Assembly (NCBI GenBank): GCA_002435715.1
Contig: DISD01000031.1
Coordinates: 2,294 to 66,293, forward strand
Length of the DNA: 64,000 nt
From: Rhodospirillaceae bacterium UBA6219
GTDB lineage: Bacteria > Pseudomonadota > Alphaproteobacteria > Rhodospirillales > Magnetospirillaceae
Direction of reading: 5' to 3'
In this document: piece by piece, positions 8,163-17,766 of the stretch
Position numbering within the stretch: position 1 is the first letter of the stretch
How the letters are laid out: each line of letters begins with the position of its first letter
Notes under the pieces: model-generated
Told to the model about the DNA's origin: nothing
The model's input: only the letters and a program-made list of their open reading frames with translations
Database searches by the model: none
Made by a program: the position numbers and the translations under genes

Positions 8163-8448
8163 CATCATCTCCCAATAGCTTATTCAGCGAGTATTGAACC
8201 AAACGCCGTCCTTGGACGCCGGCCCGGACCGACATTGTGCCGAACCAGGGTTACAGGGTAGATAAACTTTTTGGCGGAAATGGGGCATTCGCGTCGGCTG
8301 AAATGGCGCGCGGCCTTGGCGAAAAACACGTTCCTCCCTGCAAGACCCGACGGGGGTTGCGTTCGGGGGCGCATTATCATTCACATTGATGCGAACTTCA
8401 ACCGCTTGCGGTTTCCCTTATGGCCCAAAAGCGATAAGAAACCACCTT

Positions 8449-10947
8449 ATGACCGCGCTTCCCATCGATTCCGTCCTTCCCCAACTGGCCCAGGCCCTGT
8501 CCCAAGCGCCGGGGGTGGTGCTGCAGGCGCCGCCCGGTGCCGGCAAGACCACACGGGTGCCGTTGTTCCTGCTGGATCAGACTTGGTTGGGCACGGGCCG
8601 TGTCATCATGCTGGAACCCCGGCGTCTGGCGGCGCGGGCGGCGGCTGCGCGTATGGCCGAGACCCTGGGGCAACAGGTGGGGCAGAGTGTCGGCTACCGG
8701 GTCCGCCTTGACAGCAAGGTGGGGCCCGACACCCGCATCGAAGTGGTGACCGAAGGCATTTTGACCCGCATGCTGCAGGACGACCCGTCCTTGCCCGGTG
8801 TGGGCGTGGTCATCTTCGACGAATTCCACGAACGCTCGTTGAATGCCGATCTGGGGCTGGCGCTGTGCCTGGAAAGCCAGATGGCGTTGCGCGACGATTT
8901 GAAGCTGGTGGTGATGTCGGCCACCCTGGACGGCGGCCCGGTCGCCCAATTGATGGGGAACGTGCCTTTGGTGTCCAGCCAGGGGCGGGCTTGGCCGGTG
9001 GACACCTATTATTTGGCGCGTCCCGATCCGCGGCGTTTCGTCGATGCCATGGCCGGGGCCATCCGTCAGGCCTTGGACCAATCCGATGGCGACGTTCTGG
9101 CCTTTTTGCCGGGATCGGGGGAGATCCGTCGGGTGCAGGCGGCGCTGCAGGGTGTCGCCGCCCAGGTGCTGCCGCTTTATGGCGATCTGTCCCAGGCCGA
9201 CCAGGATCGGGCCATCCGCCCCTTGCCCGGCGGTGGCCGCAAGGTGGTGTTGTCCACCGCCATCGCCGAGACCTCGCTGACCATCGACGGCGTGCGGGTG
9301 GTGGTGGATGGCGGCCAGATGCGTTTGCCGCGTTTCGACGCCAGTTCCGGCATGACCCGATTGGTGACCGTGCCGGTCAGCCGCGCCTCGGCCGATCAGC
9401 GGCGCGGTCGCGCGGGACGTCAGGCGCCGGGCAAGTGCTGGCGCCTGTGGTCGGAAGCCGAGGACCGGGCCCTGGCCGCTTTCACCGCTCCGGAAATCGC
9501 CGAGGCCGATCTGGCCTCGCTGGCGCTGGATCTGGCGCAATGGGGGGTACGCGATGCCAATGATCTGGCCTGGCTGACCCCGCCGCCCGCCGCGGCCTTG
9601 GCCCAGGCCCGTGAATTGCTGGTCGAGCTGGGGGCGGTGGACGACGACGGCGCCCTGACCCCCCATGGTCGGGCCATGAACCGGCTGGCCATGCATCCGC
9701 GTCTGGCCCACATGGTGCTGCGGGCGCGCGATGTGGATTTGGGCGGCTTGGCCTGCGACATCGCCGCCATCTTGTCGGAACGTGATGTGTTGCGGGCCGA
9801 GCGCGGCGCGCGTGACAGCGACATCCGTCTGCGTTTGGATGCGCTGCGCGGTGCCGACCGGCTGGACCCGCGCCACGGCCTTGCCGCCGATCGCGGCGCT
9901 TTGGCCCGCGCCCGTCAATCGGCCAAGGACTGGCGCCGTCGCCTGGGCTTGAAGGGCGGCGAACAAGACGGAGAATCCCGTGATTGCGGCATCGTCCTGG
10001 CCTTCGCCTATCCCGACCGTATCGGCAAGCGCCGTCCGGGCGGCGAGCCGCGTTTCGCCCTTTCCGGCGGGCGCGGGGCGTTCTTCCAGGATCACGAACC
10101 CTTGGCGGCCGAGGATTGGCTGGTCGCCGCCGAATTGGACGGTGACCGCCGCGAAGCCCGCATCTTCCTGGCCGCCCCGCTGATCCGGGCCGAGATCGAC
10201 GAATTCTTCGCCGATGCCATCAAGACCGGGGACGTGGTGCAATGGGACAAGCGTGACGAGATCGTGGTGGCGGCGCGGCGCACCAGCTTGTTCAAACTGG
10301 TGCTGGACGAAAAGCGCCTGGACAAACCGGCCGCCGATCTGGTGGTGGCGGCCATGATCGACGGCATCCGTCAGATGGGGCTGGAAGCTCTGCCGTGGAC
10401 CGATGAATTACGCAAGTTCCGCGCCCGCGTGCAATTCGCCTATGCCCGCGACCCGCAAGGCGGCTGGCCCGATCTGTCCGATCAGGCCTTGCTGGACGGT
10501 TTGGAAGACTGGCTGGCACCGTATCTGACCGGCATCTCGCGGCGCGCCCATCTGCCCCGTCTGGATTTGTCCCAGGCCCTGCGCGGCTTGCTGGATTGGC
10601 CCATGGGCAAGAAGCTGGACGATTACGTCCCCACCCACGTCACCGTGCCGTCGGGCAGCCGGGTGCCCATCGATTACGACGGCGAGGAACCGGTTCTGGC
10701 GGTTCGCCTGCAGGAAATGTTCGGCTGCGCCGACACGCCGCGCATCCTGGGCGGCGCGCTGCCCTTGTTGCTGCATCTGCTCAGCCCGGCGCGGCGTCCG
10801 GTTCAGGTCACCCGCGATCTGGCCAGCTTTTGGGCCAACGCCTATCACGCGGTCAAGGCCGACCTGAAGGGCCAGTACCCCAAACATTGGTGGCCCGACG
10901 ACCCCATGCAGGCCGAGCCGACCGCACGCGCCAAGCCGCGGAGATAG
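8449..10947 (+). CDS. hrpB: ATP-dependent helicase HrpB
   Basis: 832-residue DEAH-type superfamily 2 helicase of the HrpB family (usual length about 810-850). Visible motifs: Walker A PPGAGKTT (about residue 28), EPRRLAARAAA (Ia), FDEFHERS (II, with DEFH), SATLDG (III), LFLPGSGEI-like region (IV), STAIAETSLTIDGV (V) and QRRGRAGRQ (VI), then the HA2 domain and the HrpB-specific C-terminus ending in VQVTRDLASFW and YPKHWWPDDP. Biochemical role in most bacteria is not settled; RNA processing is presumed. The ATG at 8449 is chosen because the family begins with the IDSVLPQLAQAL helix; a longer in-frame start at 8386 adds unconserved residues. The 286 bp upstream show no gene. Confidence 0.95.
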   Translation: MTALPIDSVLPQLAQALSQAPGVVLQAPPGAGKTTRVPLFLLDQTWLGTGRVIMLEPRRLAARAAAARMAETLGQQVGQSVGYRVRLDSKVGPDTRIEVVTEGILTRMLQDDPSLPGVGVVIFDEFHERSLNADLGLALCLESQMALRDDLKLVVMSATLDGGPVAQLMGNVPLVSSQGRAWPVDTYYLARPDPRRFVDAMAGAIRQALDQSDGDVLAFLPGSGEIRRVQAALQGVAAQVLPLYGDLSQADQDRAIRPLPGGGRKVVLSTAIAETSLTIDGVRVVVDGGQMRLPRFDASSGMTRLVTVPVSRASADQRRGRAGRQAPGKCWRLWSEAEDRALAAFTAPEIAEADLASLALDLAQWGVRDANDLAWLTPPPAAALAQARELLVELGAVDDDGALTPHGRAMNRLAMHPRLAHMVLRARDVDLGGLACDIAAILSERDVLRAERGARDSDIRLRLDALRGADRLDPRHGLAADRGALARARQSAKDWRRRLGLKGGEQDGESRDCGIVLAFAYPDRIGKRRPGGEPRFALSGGRGAFFQDHEPLAAEDWLVAAELDGDRREARIFLAAPLIRAEIDEFFADAIKTGDVVQWDKRDEIVVAARRTSLFKLVLDEKRLDKPAADLVVAAMIDGIRQMGLEALPWTDELRKFRARVQFAYARDPQGGWPDLSDQALLDGLEDWLAPYLTGISRRAHLPRLDLSQALRGLLDWPMGKKLDDYVPTHVTVPSGSRVPIDYDGEEPVLAVRLQEMFGCADTPRILGGALPLLLHLLSPARRPVQVTRDLASFWANAYHAVKADLKGQYPKHWWPDDPMQAEPTARAKPRR

Positions 10948-11216
10948 GCTGGCATTTCCTGAAATTCCCCTTATAGGTGTGCGCCGCCTCAAGCCTGCGT
11001 GGCGGTCCTTTCCTCGGTCTGGCCGGTCTTCCTGGCTGGCCCCATGTCGGCGCGATATCGCAACGCCTTGAGTTGCAGGCGTATCGGAGGGGATTGAATC
11101 CCCTTATGCGAATCAATGCGTGCGATAAATACATGTATTAGTAAACTTTTTGTTATCTTCTCCCTCTAAGCGTGACAATCTCACTCTCCGGTGAGGTTTT
11201 TGGGGAGGCGGATATC
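10948..11216. other. Intergenic region with palindrome, no gene recognised
   Basis: The gap after hrpB has no convincing ORF or RNA gene. It holds a 17-base palindrome AGGGGATT-g-AATCCCCT at 11088-11104, a six-pair hairpin just before it (ACGCCT with AGGCGT), and an AT-rich stretch around 11125-11160 that is a likely promoter for the orphan gene starting at 11217. Confidence 0.4.
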
Positions 11217-14200
11217 ATGGATCTCATGGTCACTGCGGCGGGCTTGCTTGGCGTTGCCATGCTTTTGCACCTTGTCGTCCTGCCTTCCCTGCGACGAACC
11301 CTGAAGCAAAGCCGGCCCCAAGGAGTGAGGGGCGTGGCCGGCATGCTGGTCTTGTGCGAACTGAGCAAGGGGGCGCTCGTCACGCTGGGGGGCTCTTTGG
11401 CGTTGGTGGCGGGCGTTATCGCGGTGTTGCCCGACGCTGCTCGTACGACCAACACCTTGCAATCCGCCTTCAATGCCATTTGGGAAATCCGCAAGTCCAT
11501 CGAGGCGTTCGGCAAGGCCTGGACCATGGCGTCATTGGCGGGTTTGGTCGCAGCCCTGTGGATCACCACCCGGCGTGAACGGGCGCGGATCACGGAGCGG
11601 GCGATCGATACTGCCCTTGCCGATCTGCAGGCCCGGGCGGCGGATGGCGGGCTGGAAGAGTTGCCGCCGAGCGAGGACATGGAACGTCTGCTCCAACTGG
11701 CCGGCAGCACACAGGACGCCATGAACACCATCCTTTCCGGCCTTGAGGACGAGAATGGGGCGCGGCGGGACCCGAGCGAGGACGAGCAGAAAGAGCTGGA
11801 AGCCCTGCGTGGTCATCTGGACCTCATCGAGCAGGAACTGGTCCGCGCCGATGTTCGGCGCCGTCTCGACCTGGGGCCTGCCTTGGCCGAAATCTGCGAT
11901 CCCCCCACCACTTGGCGTGACCGGCTGGCGGGGGTCTTCGTCAGTACCGGCCTGATCCGGTCCATGTCCGCGCTTTCCCAGACCCTGGCCTTGGTGGCCT
12001 TGGTGCTGTTGCTGCCCAGTTATGTTGGCTTGGCGGGCAACTCGTTCGTCGACGCACTTGGCAAAGCCGAAGTGGCTGTCCACGACTTGGCGGTTCGCGA
12101 CGCCGTCGATACCGCCCGGCAGAGTTGGGCCAGCGCCAGCCAGGCCGTGGCCGCGCCACTGACGGCAGAGGACGAGGCGCAGATTCACCAACTGGCGCAG
12201 AACTACCAGAGCTACGTCCAGGCACACGCGGCCCCGCACGCCACCGAGGCCCGTCGGGTGGGGGCGCAGTTGGCTCGCCACGCGGCCCGTCAGCAGGTGC
12301 TTGCCGATTTCGCGGCGTCTCATCCTGGCGCATTCAAGGTCAGTGGCGATGCCGTGGGGGATGTTGCGTCAGCCGCGCTGCACACGACGGCGGACGGTCT
12401 GGATAGCAATGGTCGCGCCTTCGTCAAGGAGATGACGCCCTCGAACTGGGCGCGGGTGAAGGAACGGGCGGGTGAGGCGCTGCGCGCGGCCGCCGCACCG
12501 ATGCCACGGGAAAATATCGCAGAACGGCTTTTTTCCACGGCCATCGGCGGCGCCAGCAATTCGGTCATGCCCGAGGATGGGACGCGTGCCTTGCGCGACA
12601 TCGCCGTCAAGATGGTCGATCCGGGCGAGATGGCGGCGAAGATGGTCGAGATGCGCGAGCCTTTGCGCTTCGCTTTTCTTGACCACATCTTGTCCACCGG
12701 TACGCTCCCAACGCCGAGCCCGACCCTGCCCGGTAGCACCATACCTGTGCGCAGCCCCAATGTGGCCAAAGCCGAGGAGACGGCGTGGAAGCACCTGGCG
12801 GAGAAACTTGCCAGCTCTAACGACAGGTTCGAAAGGGGGCCGCCCTCGATTTCTCGCATCGACGATGCGGTGCCCGATCCTGGGGGGGCCATGCGTCGTT
12901 TGACCGAGTTGGCACAAAGTGACGCCCTGCCGAAGGCGCTTCGCGAGCGACTGCCCGAGGCGGTGGGAACGTTCGACGACGTGTTCCCCGGCACCCTGGG
13001 CGCCGAGCATGCGACGACCCAAGGCAAGCTGGCCGAATCGGCCGCCTTCAATCGTGGCCGCGCGACGTCTTCCTTTCGAACGCCTTCAACTGAAAGTTTT
13101 GTCCGTGCGCGCAGCTACGCGAAACTTCGTGGTTTCGCCAAAGTCGGTGGCGTGTTGGTGGGGCTGACATCCAAAGAGAGCAAAAACTGGCCGCAGATCG
13201 TCGATATGAGCTGGACCGATCACCCGGATGGCATCAACTTGAACCTGGTCGAGTCCAGCGGCCGTATCCTGCGCTTCGGGCCGTTCCGTGCCACCATCTT
13301 GCAACAGGCCGCCGCCTACGCCGCCGATGGCCGCCCGGTGGCCGCCACCATGCCGCAGGCCGCCATCTATGGTCGCAGGGTGCTGCTGCACCCGGTCCTG
13401 GTCGATACTCCGCTGGGCTGCAAGGCACGTCACATCGATCAGTTCGTCGATGCGACCACCGCCCGCATGCCGGAACGGCGTCGTGCGCAGCAGGTGGTCG
13501 AGACTGAAGCCGATGCCTACATCCATGCCTGGGCGATCCGTTTCGGGACGATCGCGGACAAGGTCAAGGCCAAGTACGACAGCAAATCTGCGGAATACAT
13601 CACTGCCGTGGCTGGCGAAGCACGGCGGGTTGCCAGTGACGAGAAAATACGCTTGGCCACCGCTGCGGTTCTCGCCTCGCCGGCGACATTCGCCGAGAGG
13701 AACCGCTCGCCGCTTCGGGTGAAGACCGAGTTTTACGACCAGAACCTGGTCAAGATCATGGCGTCGTGCGCCAAGGATGCGGCGAATTCCATGGCAACCT
13801 ACGAAGCCTGCATCGCCCAGAAGGCGGTGGGGCAATCCGACGATGACCATTGGGTCAGCCTGCCGCCGCAGATGTTCTCCGAGAGCGGTGTCCGCGAGGT
13901 CCCCTATGCCGCCGACCCCGAGCTTGGTTTCCTCGCCATCGGGCAGCGCGGTGCCGAGGACACGTGGCCGTTCGATTTCATGCTGCAGGTTACCTTCGAG
14001 ACGCCGGCCATGTTCGGTGCCGGTGGTCCTGGCAAGGAGGTGGTCGATGAAGTGCCCTTCGAGTATCCGGTGTTGCACGGCTGGATCAACAAGCAGGTCC
14101 GCGATGCCATTACCCACAGCGCCCCCGCCCTGCCGCCCGAGGCGCGCACCACGATGGTCGACATGCGCGAATTCGCCGTCCTGCAAAGGTTCTTCCGCCT

Positions 14201-14438
14201 AGCCTTCAACGGTGACCTGGGCGCCGATTTTCCAATGGGAAAGCTTGCCGAATTGGCTCGGGTCAAACCCCATACGCCGCCTCAGTCCTATCGCACCCCG
14301 CGGTGGAATTACCCGGAAGCAACCATCTTGAAACTGAAAGGCGGCCCCGCCGAGGCATCGCTGACCAATCTCGGCCTCATCGAGGATGCCCGCTTGAACG
14401 CACAACAAAGCGAAACCTGCCCCCGTATCGCGCCGTGA
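11217..14438 (+). CDS. Large membrane-anchored protein of unknown function
   Basis: 1073 residues; I do not recognise the family. Hydrophobic segments lie at about residues 4-24, 42-65, 87-106 and 255-280; between the third and fourth is an acidic, helix-rich stretch (LEELPPSEDMERLL to EQELVRAD) that looks like a coiled coil. The remaining 790 residues form a mostly soluble domain, probably on the far side of the membrane, with Ala-rich helices to about residue 440 and a more globular part after about 620 (FAKVGGVLVGLTSKES, WPQIVDMSW). Two Cys occur close together near residue 855-865. Start ATG 11217 has GGGGAGG 8 bases upstream; a GTG at 11172 is in frame but has no such site. It is monocistronic, with a terminator after it. 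Confidence 0.7.
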   Translation: MDLMVTAAGLLGVAMLLHLVVLPSLRRTLKQSRPQGVRGVAGMLVLCELSKGALVTLGGSLALVAGVIAVLPDAARTTNTLQSAFNAIWEIRKSIEAFGKAWTMASLAGLVAALWITTRRERARITERAIDTALADLQARAADGGLEELPPSEDMERLLQLAGSTQDAMNTILSGLEDENGARRDPSEDEQKELEALRGHLDLIEQELVRADVRRRLDLGPALAEICDPPTTWRDRLAGVFVSTGLIRSMSALSQTLALVALVLLLPSYVGLAGNSFVDALGKAEVAVHDLAVRDAVDTARQSWASASQAVAAPLTAEDEAQIHQLAQNYQSYVQAHAAPHATEARRVGAQLARHAARQQVLADFAASHPGAFKVSGDAVGDVASAALHTTADGLDSNGRAFVKEMTPSNWARVKERAGEALRAAAAPMPRENIAERLFSTAIGGASNSVMPEDGTRALRDIAVKMVDPGEMAAKMVEMREPLRFAFLDHILSTGTLPTPSPTLPGSTIPVRSPNVAKAEETAWKHLAEKLASSNDRFERGPPSISRIDDAVPDPGGAMRRLTELAQSDALPKALRERLPEAVGTFDDVFPGTLGAEHATTQGKLAESAAFNRGRATSSFRTPSTESFVRARSYAKLRGFAKVGGVLVGLTSKESKNWPQIVDMSWTDHPDGINLNLVESSGRILRFGPFRATILQQAAAYAADGRPVAATMPQAAIYGRRVLLHPVLVDTPLGCKARHIDQFVDATTARMPERRRAQQVVETEADAYIHAWAIRFGTIADKVKAKYDSKSAEYITAVAGEARRVASDEKIRLATAAVLASPATFAERNRSPLRVKTEFYDQNLVKIMASCAKDAANSMATYEACIAQKAVGQSDDDHWVSLPPQMFSESGVREVPYAADPELGFLAIGQRGAEDTWPFDFMLQVTFETPAMFGAGGPGKEVVDEVPFEYPVLHGWINKQVRDAITHSAPALPPEARTTMVDMREFAVLQRFFRLAFNGDLGADFPMGKLAELARVKPHTPPQSYRTPRWNYPEATILKLKGGPAEASLTNLGLIEDARLNAQQSETCPRIAP

Positions 14439-14440
14439 TC

Positions 14441-14453
14441 GGGGGGGGGGGGG
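14441..14453. repeat. Homopolymer tract of 13 G
   Basis: Thirteen consecutive G two bases after the stop codon of the orphan gene and before its terminator. Such tracts slip during replication. Because it lies past the stop codon, slippage would not alter the protein; it may also be a sequencing-sensitive position. Confidence 0.9.
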
Positions 14454-14471
14454 CGTTCTTCGAACCCTGCA

Positions 14472-14495
14472 TGGGCGGCCCTTCGGGGCTGCCCA
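14472..14495 (+). terminator. Terminator hairpin with TTCG loop
   Basis: Ten-pair stem (14472-14481 with 14486-14495, one G-T pair) closed by a stable TTCG tetraloop and followed by TTTCT. It ends the orphan-protein transcript. Confidence 0.75.
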
Positions 14496-14592
14496 TTTCT
14501 CGGCCCCGAAATCAGAACGCGGAACACCATGCGGGACACACGGTCCCGATCCAATATTCCCCTTTTAAAACGGGTCTTGAAGCAGGGGGCGG

Positions 14593-15780
14593 CTAGGGGC
14601 GAAACGCCAGCAGGGTCATGTCGTCGCGTTGCTTTTGGTCGCCGCACCATTGGGCCAGACCGGCTTTGACGGCGGCGATCTGTTCCGACAAGGGCGCCGT
14701 GCGGTGCTGGTCCAATTGTTCGGCCAGACGGCGCCAGCCGAACAATTGCGGCCGCTCGCCGCCGCCCATGTTGTCGACGATGCCGTCGCTGAACAGATAG
14801 CAGGTGGTTTGCGCCGCCAGCGTTATCTCGTGGGTGGTCAAGCGCGCGTCGTGGGGCGAGGTGGCATAGCCCAATCCCATGCGCTCGCCACGCAGGCGGC
14901 GGGTTCCGTCGGTATCGGAAATCAGCAGGTGCATGTTGGCGCCGGCAAAACTCAGATGCTGGCACCGGGGGTCCAGAACGCACAGGGCGGCGTCGAACCC
15001 GTCATCGGCGGCGGGGCCGCCGTCATCTTGGCGCAGCATGTGGCGGAAGGCTTGGTTCAGACCGTTCAGCATGCTGGCCGGATCGCCGTCGCGGTTGTCA
15101 CGCAGCACCTGGGCCAGGCTGGCGGCGGCCACCACCGCCATGAAGGCGCCGGGGACCCCATGGCCGGTGCAGTCGATCAGGGCGAACACCACCTTGTCGC
15201 CCAGCTTTCCCGCCCAATAGAAGTCGCCGCCGACCACGTCGAAGGGTTTCCACCACACGGCGGTTTCGGCCACCAATCCGTCCAGTCGCTGCAAGTCGGG
15301 CAACATGGCGCCTTGGATGCGGCTGGCGTAACGGATGCCGGAGGCGACCATGCGGCCGGCCTCTTCAAGCTGGCGGTTGGTGTGGGCGAGACGCCGGCGG
15401 GCGCGCACCATTTCCATGTGGTTGTGAACGCGGGCGCGGACCACCGGCGGATTGAAGGGCTTGGGGATATAGTCCACCGCCCCGCATTGCAGCCCTTTGA
15501 TCTCGGCTTCCTGTTCTTCCAGGCTGGTGATGAACACCACCGGAATATCGGCGGTCAAGGGGTCGGCCTTGAGCCTGCGGCACAGCTCGTAGCCATCCAT
15601 CACCGGCATCATCACATCCAGCAGGATCAGCCCGGGTTGGCGTTGTCCCACCAGTTCCAGCCCCTTGTGGGCGTCGGTGGCGAACAGTACGTCATAATCG
15701 GGGCGCAGGGTCTGGGACAGCACCAAGATGTTGGTGGGGTCGTCGTCGACCACCAGCACCACGTCCCGGTCCGGGCTCAT
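14593..15780 (-). CDS. Receiver-PP2C serine phosphatase (RsbU/SpoIIE-like) response regulator
   Basis: 395 residues: N-terminal receiver (about 5-120; VVDDDPTN, phospho-acceptor Asp in LILLDVMMPVMDG, Lys in IPKPF), a helical linker (about 125-165), and a PP2C/SpoIIE phosphatase domain (about 175-395) with the metal-binding DVVGGDFYW, DCTGHGVPGAFM and FSDGI...RDDMT motifs. Such proteins dephosphorylate anti-sigma-factor antagonists in partner-switching systems; no STAS or anti-sigma gene is in this window, so the target is elsewhere. Its start overlaps the stop of the upstream receiver gene by ATGA, showing translational coupling in an HPt-receiver-phosphatase operon. Confidence 0.9.
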   Translation of the reverse strand: MSPDRDVVLVVDDDPTNILVLSQTLRPDYDVLFATDAHKGLELVGQRQPGLILLDVMMPVMDGYELCRRLKADPLTADIPVVFITSLEEQEAEIKGLQCGAVDYIPKPFNPPVVRARVHNHMEMVRARRRLAHTNRQLEEAGRMVASGIRYASRIQGAMLPDLQRLDGLVAETAVWWKPFDVVGGDFYWAGKLGDKVVFALIDCTGHGVPGAFMAVVAAASLAQVLRDNRDGDPASMLNGLNQAFRHMLRQDDGGPAADDGFDAALCVLDPRCQHLSFAGANMHLLISDTDGTRRLRGERMGLGYATSPHDARLTTHEITLAAQTTCYLFSDGIVDNMGGGERPQLFGWRRLAEQLDQHRTAPLSEQIAAVKAGLAQWCGDQKQRDDMTLLAFRP

Positions 15781-16166
15781 CCTTTCCTCCGCCGGGCCAA
15801 TTCGGCCAGCAACCGGACCCGTTGGCGGATCAGCGACGGCGACACCGGTTTCGAGATGAAGTCGTCGGCGCCGCTGGCCAGACCCTCCGCGATTTCGGAA
15901 TCGCTGCTGCCGCCCGAGACCAGGATCACCATCACCGCGGCGGTGTCCGGTTCGGCGCGCAAGGCGCGGGTCACCGCCAATCCGTCCATGCCCGGCATCA
16001 TCACGTCCAGCAACACCACCTCGGGCGGCTGGGTCCCCGCCAGTTTCAGCGCCTGCTCGCCCGACCGGGCGAATTGCACCGCACCCATGCCAGATAACGC
16101 GGCGTGCAGGATCTGGATGTTGGCCGGTTCGTCGTCGACGATCAGGATGCGGATGGGGTCAGTCAT
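15777..16166 (-). CDS. Single-domain response regulator (CheY-like)
   Basis: 129-residue stand-alone receiver with all key residues: DDE near residue 11, phospho-acceptor Asp in VVLLDVMMPGMDG (about 55) and Lys in ISKPVSP. There is no output domain. It overlaps the HPt gene upstream by 8 bp and the phosphatase gene downstream by 4 bp. It is most simply the intermediate in a phosphorelay between the HPt protein and the receiver-phosphatase, or a phosphate sink. Confidence 0.9.
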   Translation of the reverse strand: MTDPIRILIVDDEPANIQILHAALSGMGAVQFARSGEQALKLAGTQPPEVVLLDVMMPGMDGLAVTRALRAEPDTAAVMVILVSGGSSDSEIAEGLASGADDFISKPVSPSLIRQRVRLLAELARRRKG

Positions 16167-16743
16167 GACAGGCGGTCTCGGTGTGCAGCAAGGTGGCGGC
16201 GGTGGCGAAATCCAAGGCGCGGATGGCGGACAAGACCGCCGTCACCCCGTCGCCGGGCGGCATGGTCCTGGCCCATTCCTCGCCCACCGTCAAGGCGGCG
16301 AGGTCGCTTGCCGCCAGCAAGCCGGCCAGGCGCACGGCCTGGTCCTGGGCGTCGATGGGGGCGTCGGCGGGGGTGGTGGCCGGATTTGTGGGTTGGGTTT
16401 CCGCAAGGGTGGACAACAAGTCTTCGACCTCGGCGCGGGCCGTCAAGAAGCGTTGTTGCAATGTTTCAAGGCAATCGCGCCATGGCGTTGCCTGTCGGTC
16501 GCAGGCGGCGGCGGCCAGGGCTTCGCCTTGGCCGCAGGCCTCGGCCAATTGGGGCAGGGCCAGATTGGCGGCGGTGCCCCCCATGCGATGCAGCAGCAAA
16601 CGCCCCTGGGCCGGGTCCGAATGCGCCAAGGTGGCGGAAAAATCCCCGTGGTCGATGAAAAACGTGGTCAGCAGACGACGGGCCAGGGCTTGGTTCCCGT
16701 TCACCCTTTGCAGCAGGATCGGCCAGTGGAAGGCTGTGCTCAT
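16159..16743 (-). CDS. HPt-domain phosphotransfer protein
   Basis: 194 residues. The first 110 form a histidine phosphotransfer domain: the likely phospho-His is in LLLHRMGGTAANLAL, matching the AHxLKGxAxNLG pattern. After a Pro/Thr/Ala linker (about 120-135) comes a C-terminal segment, VRLAGLLAASDLAALTVGEE onward, which resembles the extreme C-terminus of the hybrid kinase encoded at 18803-22132. That shared segment suggests a common docking partner or regulatory role. It is the first gene of the leftward operon; the start at 16743 matches the beginning of the domain. The kinase phosphorylating it is plausibly the neighbouring hybrid kinase. Confidence 0.83.
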   Translation of the reverse strand: MSTAFHWPILLQRVNGNQALARRLLTTFFIDHGDFSATLAHSDPAQGRLLLHRMGGTAANLALPQLAEACGQGEALAAAACDRQATPWRDCLETLQQRFLTARAEVEDLLSTLAETQPTNPATTPADAPIDAQDQAVRLAGLLAASDLAALTVGEEWARTMPPGDGVTAVLSAIRALDFATAATLLHTETACHD

Positions 16744-16837
16744 GCCGTCGCTTTCTTGAAGGGACAAGAAGGATATTGGCTTTATATATAAGGCGACTAT
16801 CCTAAGGGGAAGCGCTTTCCAAGGATTGCAATCCAAA

Positions 16838-17764
16838 ATGAATCGCGGAACCGATATATTGATCGTTGAAGATTCGGCGGTCGATATTCAGATTTTGGCC
16901 GAACTTCTGACAGGAATGGGTTCGGTTTCCTTCGCCATGACCGGGGCGGATGCCTTGGCGAAACTGAACGAGTTCAGCTATGACGTCGTCTTGCTGGACG
17001 TCATGCTTCCCGACATGAGCGGCTTCGACATCTGCCGCCAGGTGTCCGACAAATTGCGCCCCGGTGAAACCTCGGTGCTTTTCGTCACCGCCCTGCACGA
17101 AGCCGTGTGGGAAGAACAGGGGCTGTTGCTGGGGGCGCTGGATTACATCGTCAAACCGTTCTCGCCGCCCAGTATCCGGGCCCGGGTGCGCAATCACCTG
17201 ACCTTGGCCCGCACCACCCGCGAATTGCGGCAGACCAAGGACAAGCTGGAACGTCTGGCCACCGTGGACCATCTGACCGGCATCTTCAATCGCGGGCATT
17301 TCGAGATGCTGACCGAACGCGAATTGGAACGGATGGAGCGCAGCCATGGCCCGGGCTGCCTGTTGCTGCTGGACCTGGACCATTTCAAGCAGATCAACGA
17401 TACCCATGGTCACGCCGCCGGCGACCAGGCCTTGATGGCGGTGGCCAAGGCCTGGGCCGGCGAATTGCGGGGCTGCGACATCCTGGGGCGCATCGGTGGC
17501 GAGGAATTCGCCCTGTTCCTGCCGGAAACCGACGGCGGCGAGGCCGTCAACGTGGCCGAGCGTCTGCTGCGGCAGACCCGCGCCTTGGCCGTTGCTTGCG
17601 ATTCCGGTGCGACGTTGCGCCTGACCACTTCCATCGGCGGTGTCTGGACACAAGGTGGCATCGACCTTAAAACATTGATGTGCAACGCGGATCACATGCT
17701 GTACCGGGCGAAGCAATTGGGGCGCGACCGGGTGGAAATGCAGGGCGCACAACAGGAGGATTGA
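16838..17764 (+). CDS. PleD-like receiver-GGDEF diguanylate cyclase
   Basis: 308 residues: receiver (about 5-120; VEDS, Asp in VVLLDVMLPDMSG, Lys in IVKPFSPP) joined by a helical linker to a GGDEF domain (about 145-305). The catalytic motif is GGEEF, which is active in many cyclases, preceded by the inhibitory I-site RGCD at the correct five-residue distance. It should make cyclic-di-GMP when its receiver is phosphorylated. It begins the rightward operon, 2 bp before the binding-protein gene, and is divergent from the HPt operon over a 94-bp promoter region. The ATG at 16838 is preferred over a TTG at 16826 that overlaps its AAGGA site. Confidence 0.92.
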   Translation: MNRGTDILIVEDSAVDIQILAELLTGMGSVSFAMTGADALAKLNEFSYDVVLLDVMLPDMSGFDICRQVSDKLRPGETSVLFVTALHEAVWEEQGLLLGALDYIVKPFSPPSIRARVRNHLTLARTTRELRQTKDKLERLATVDHLTGIFNRGHFEMLTERELERMERSHGPGCLLLLDLDHFKQINDTHGHAAGDQALMAVAKAWAGELRGCDILGRIGGEEFALFLPETDGGEAVNVAERLLRQTRALAVACDSGATLRLTTSIGGVWTQGGIDLKTLMCNADHMLYRAKQLGRDRVEMQGAQQED

Positions 17765-17766
17765 AG

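Noticed and set aside
8386..8448. Earlier start for HrpB
   Set aside because: Added residues are not family-like and no ribosome-binding site precedes them.
10948..11216. Possible tRNA or small RNA after hrpB
   Set aside because: Hairpins are present but no cloverleaf, conserved T-loop or anticodon arm could be traced, so only an intergenic entry is given.
14439..14592. Further short gene after the G tract
   Set aside because: Short frames there have no ribosome-binding site and overlap the terminator hairpin.
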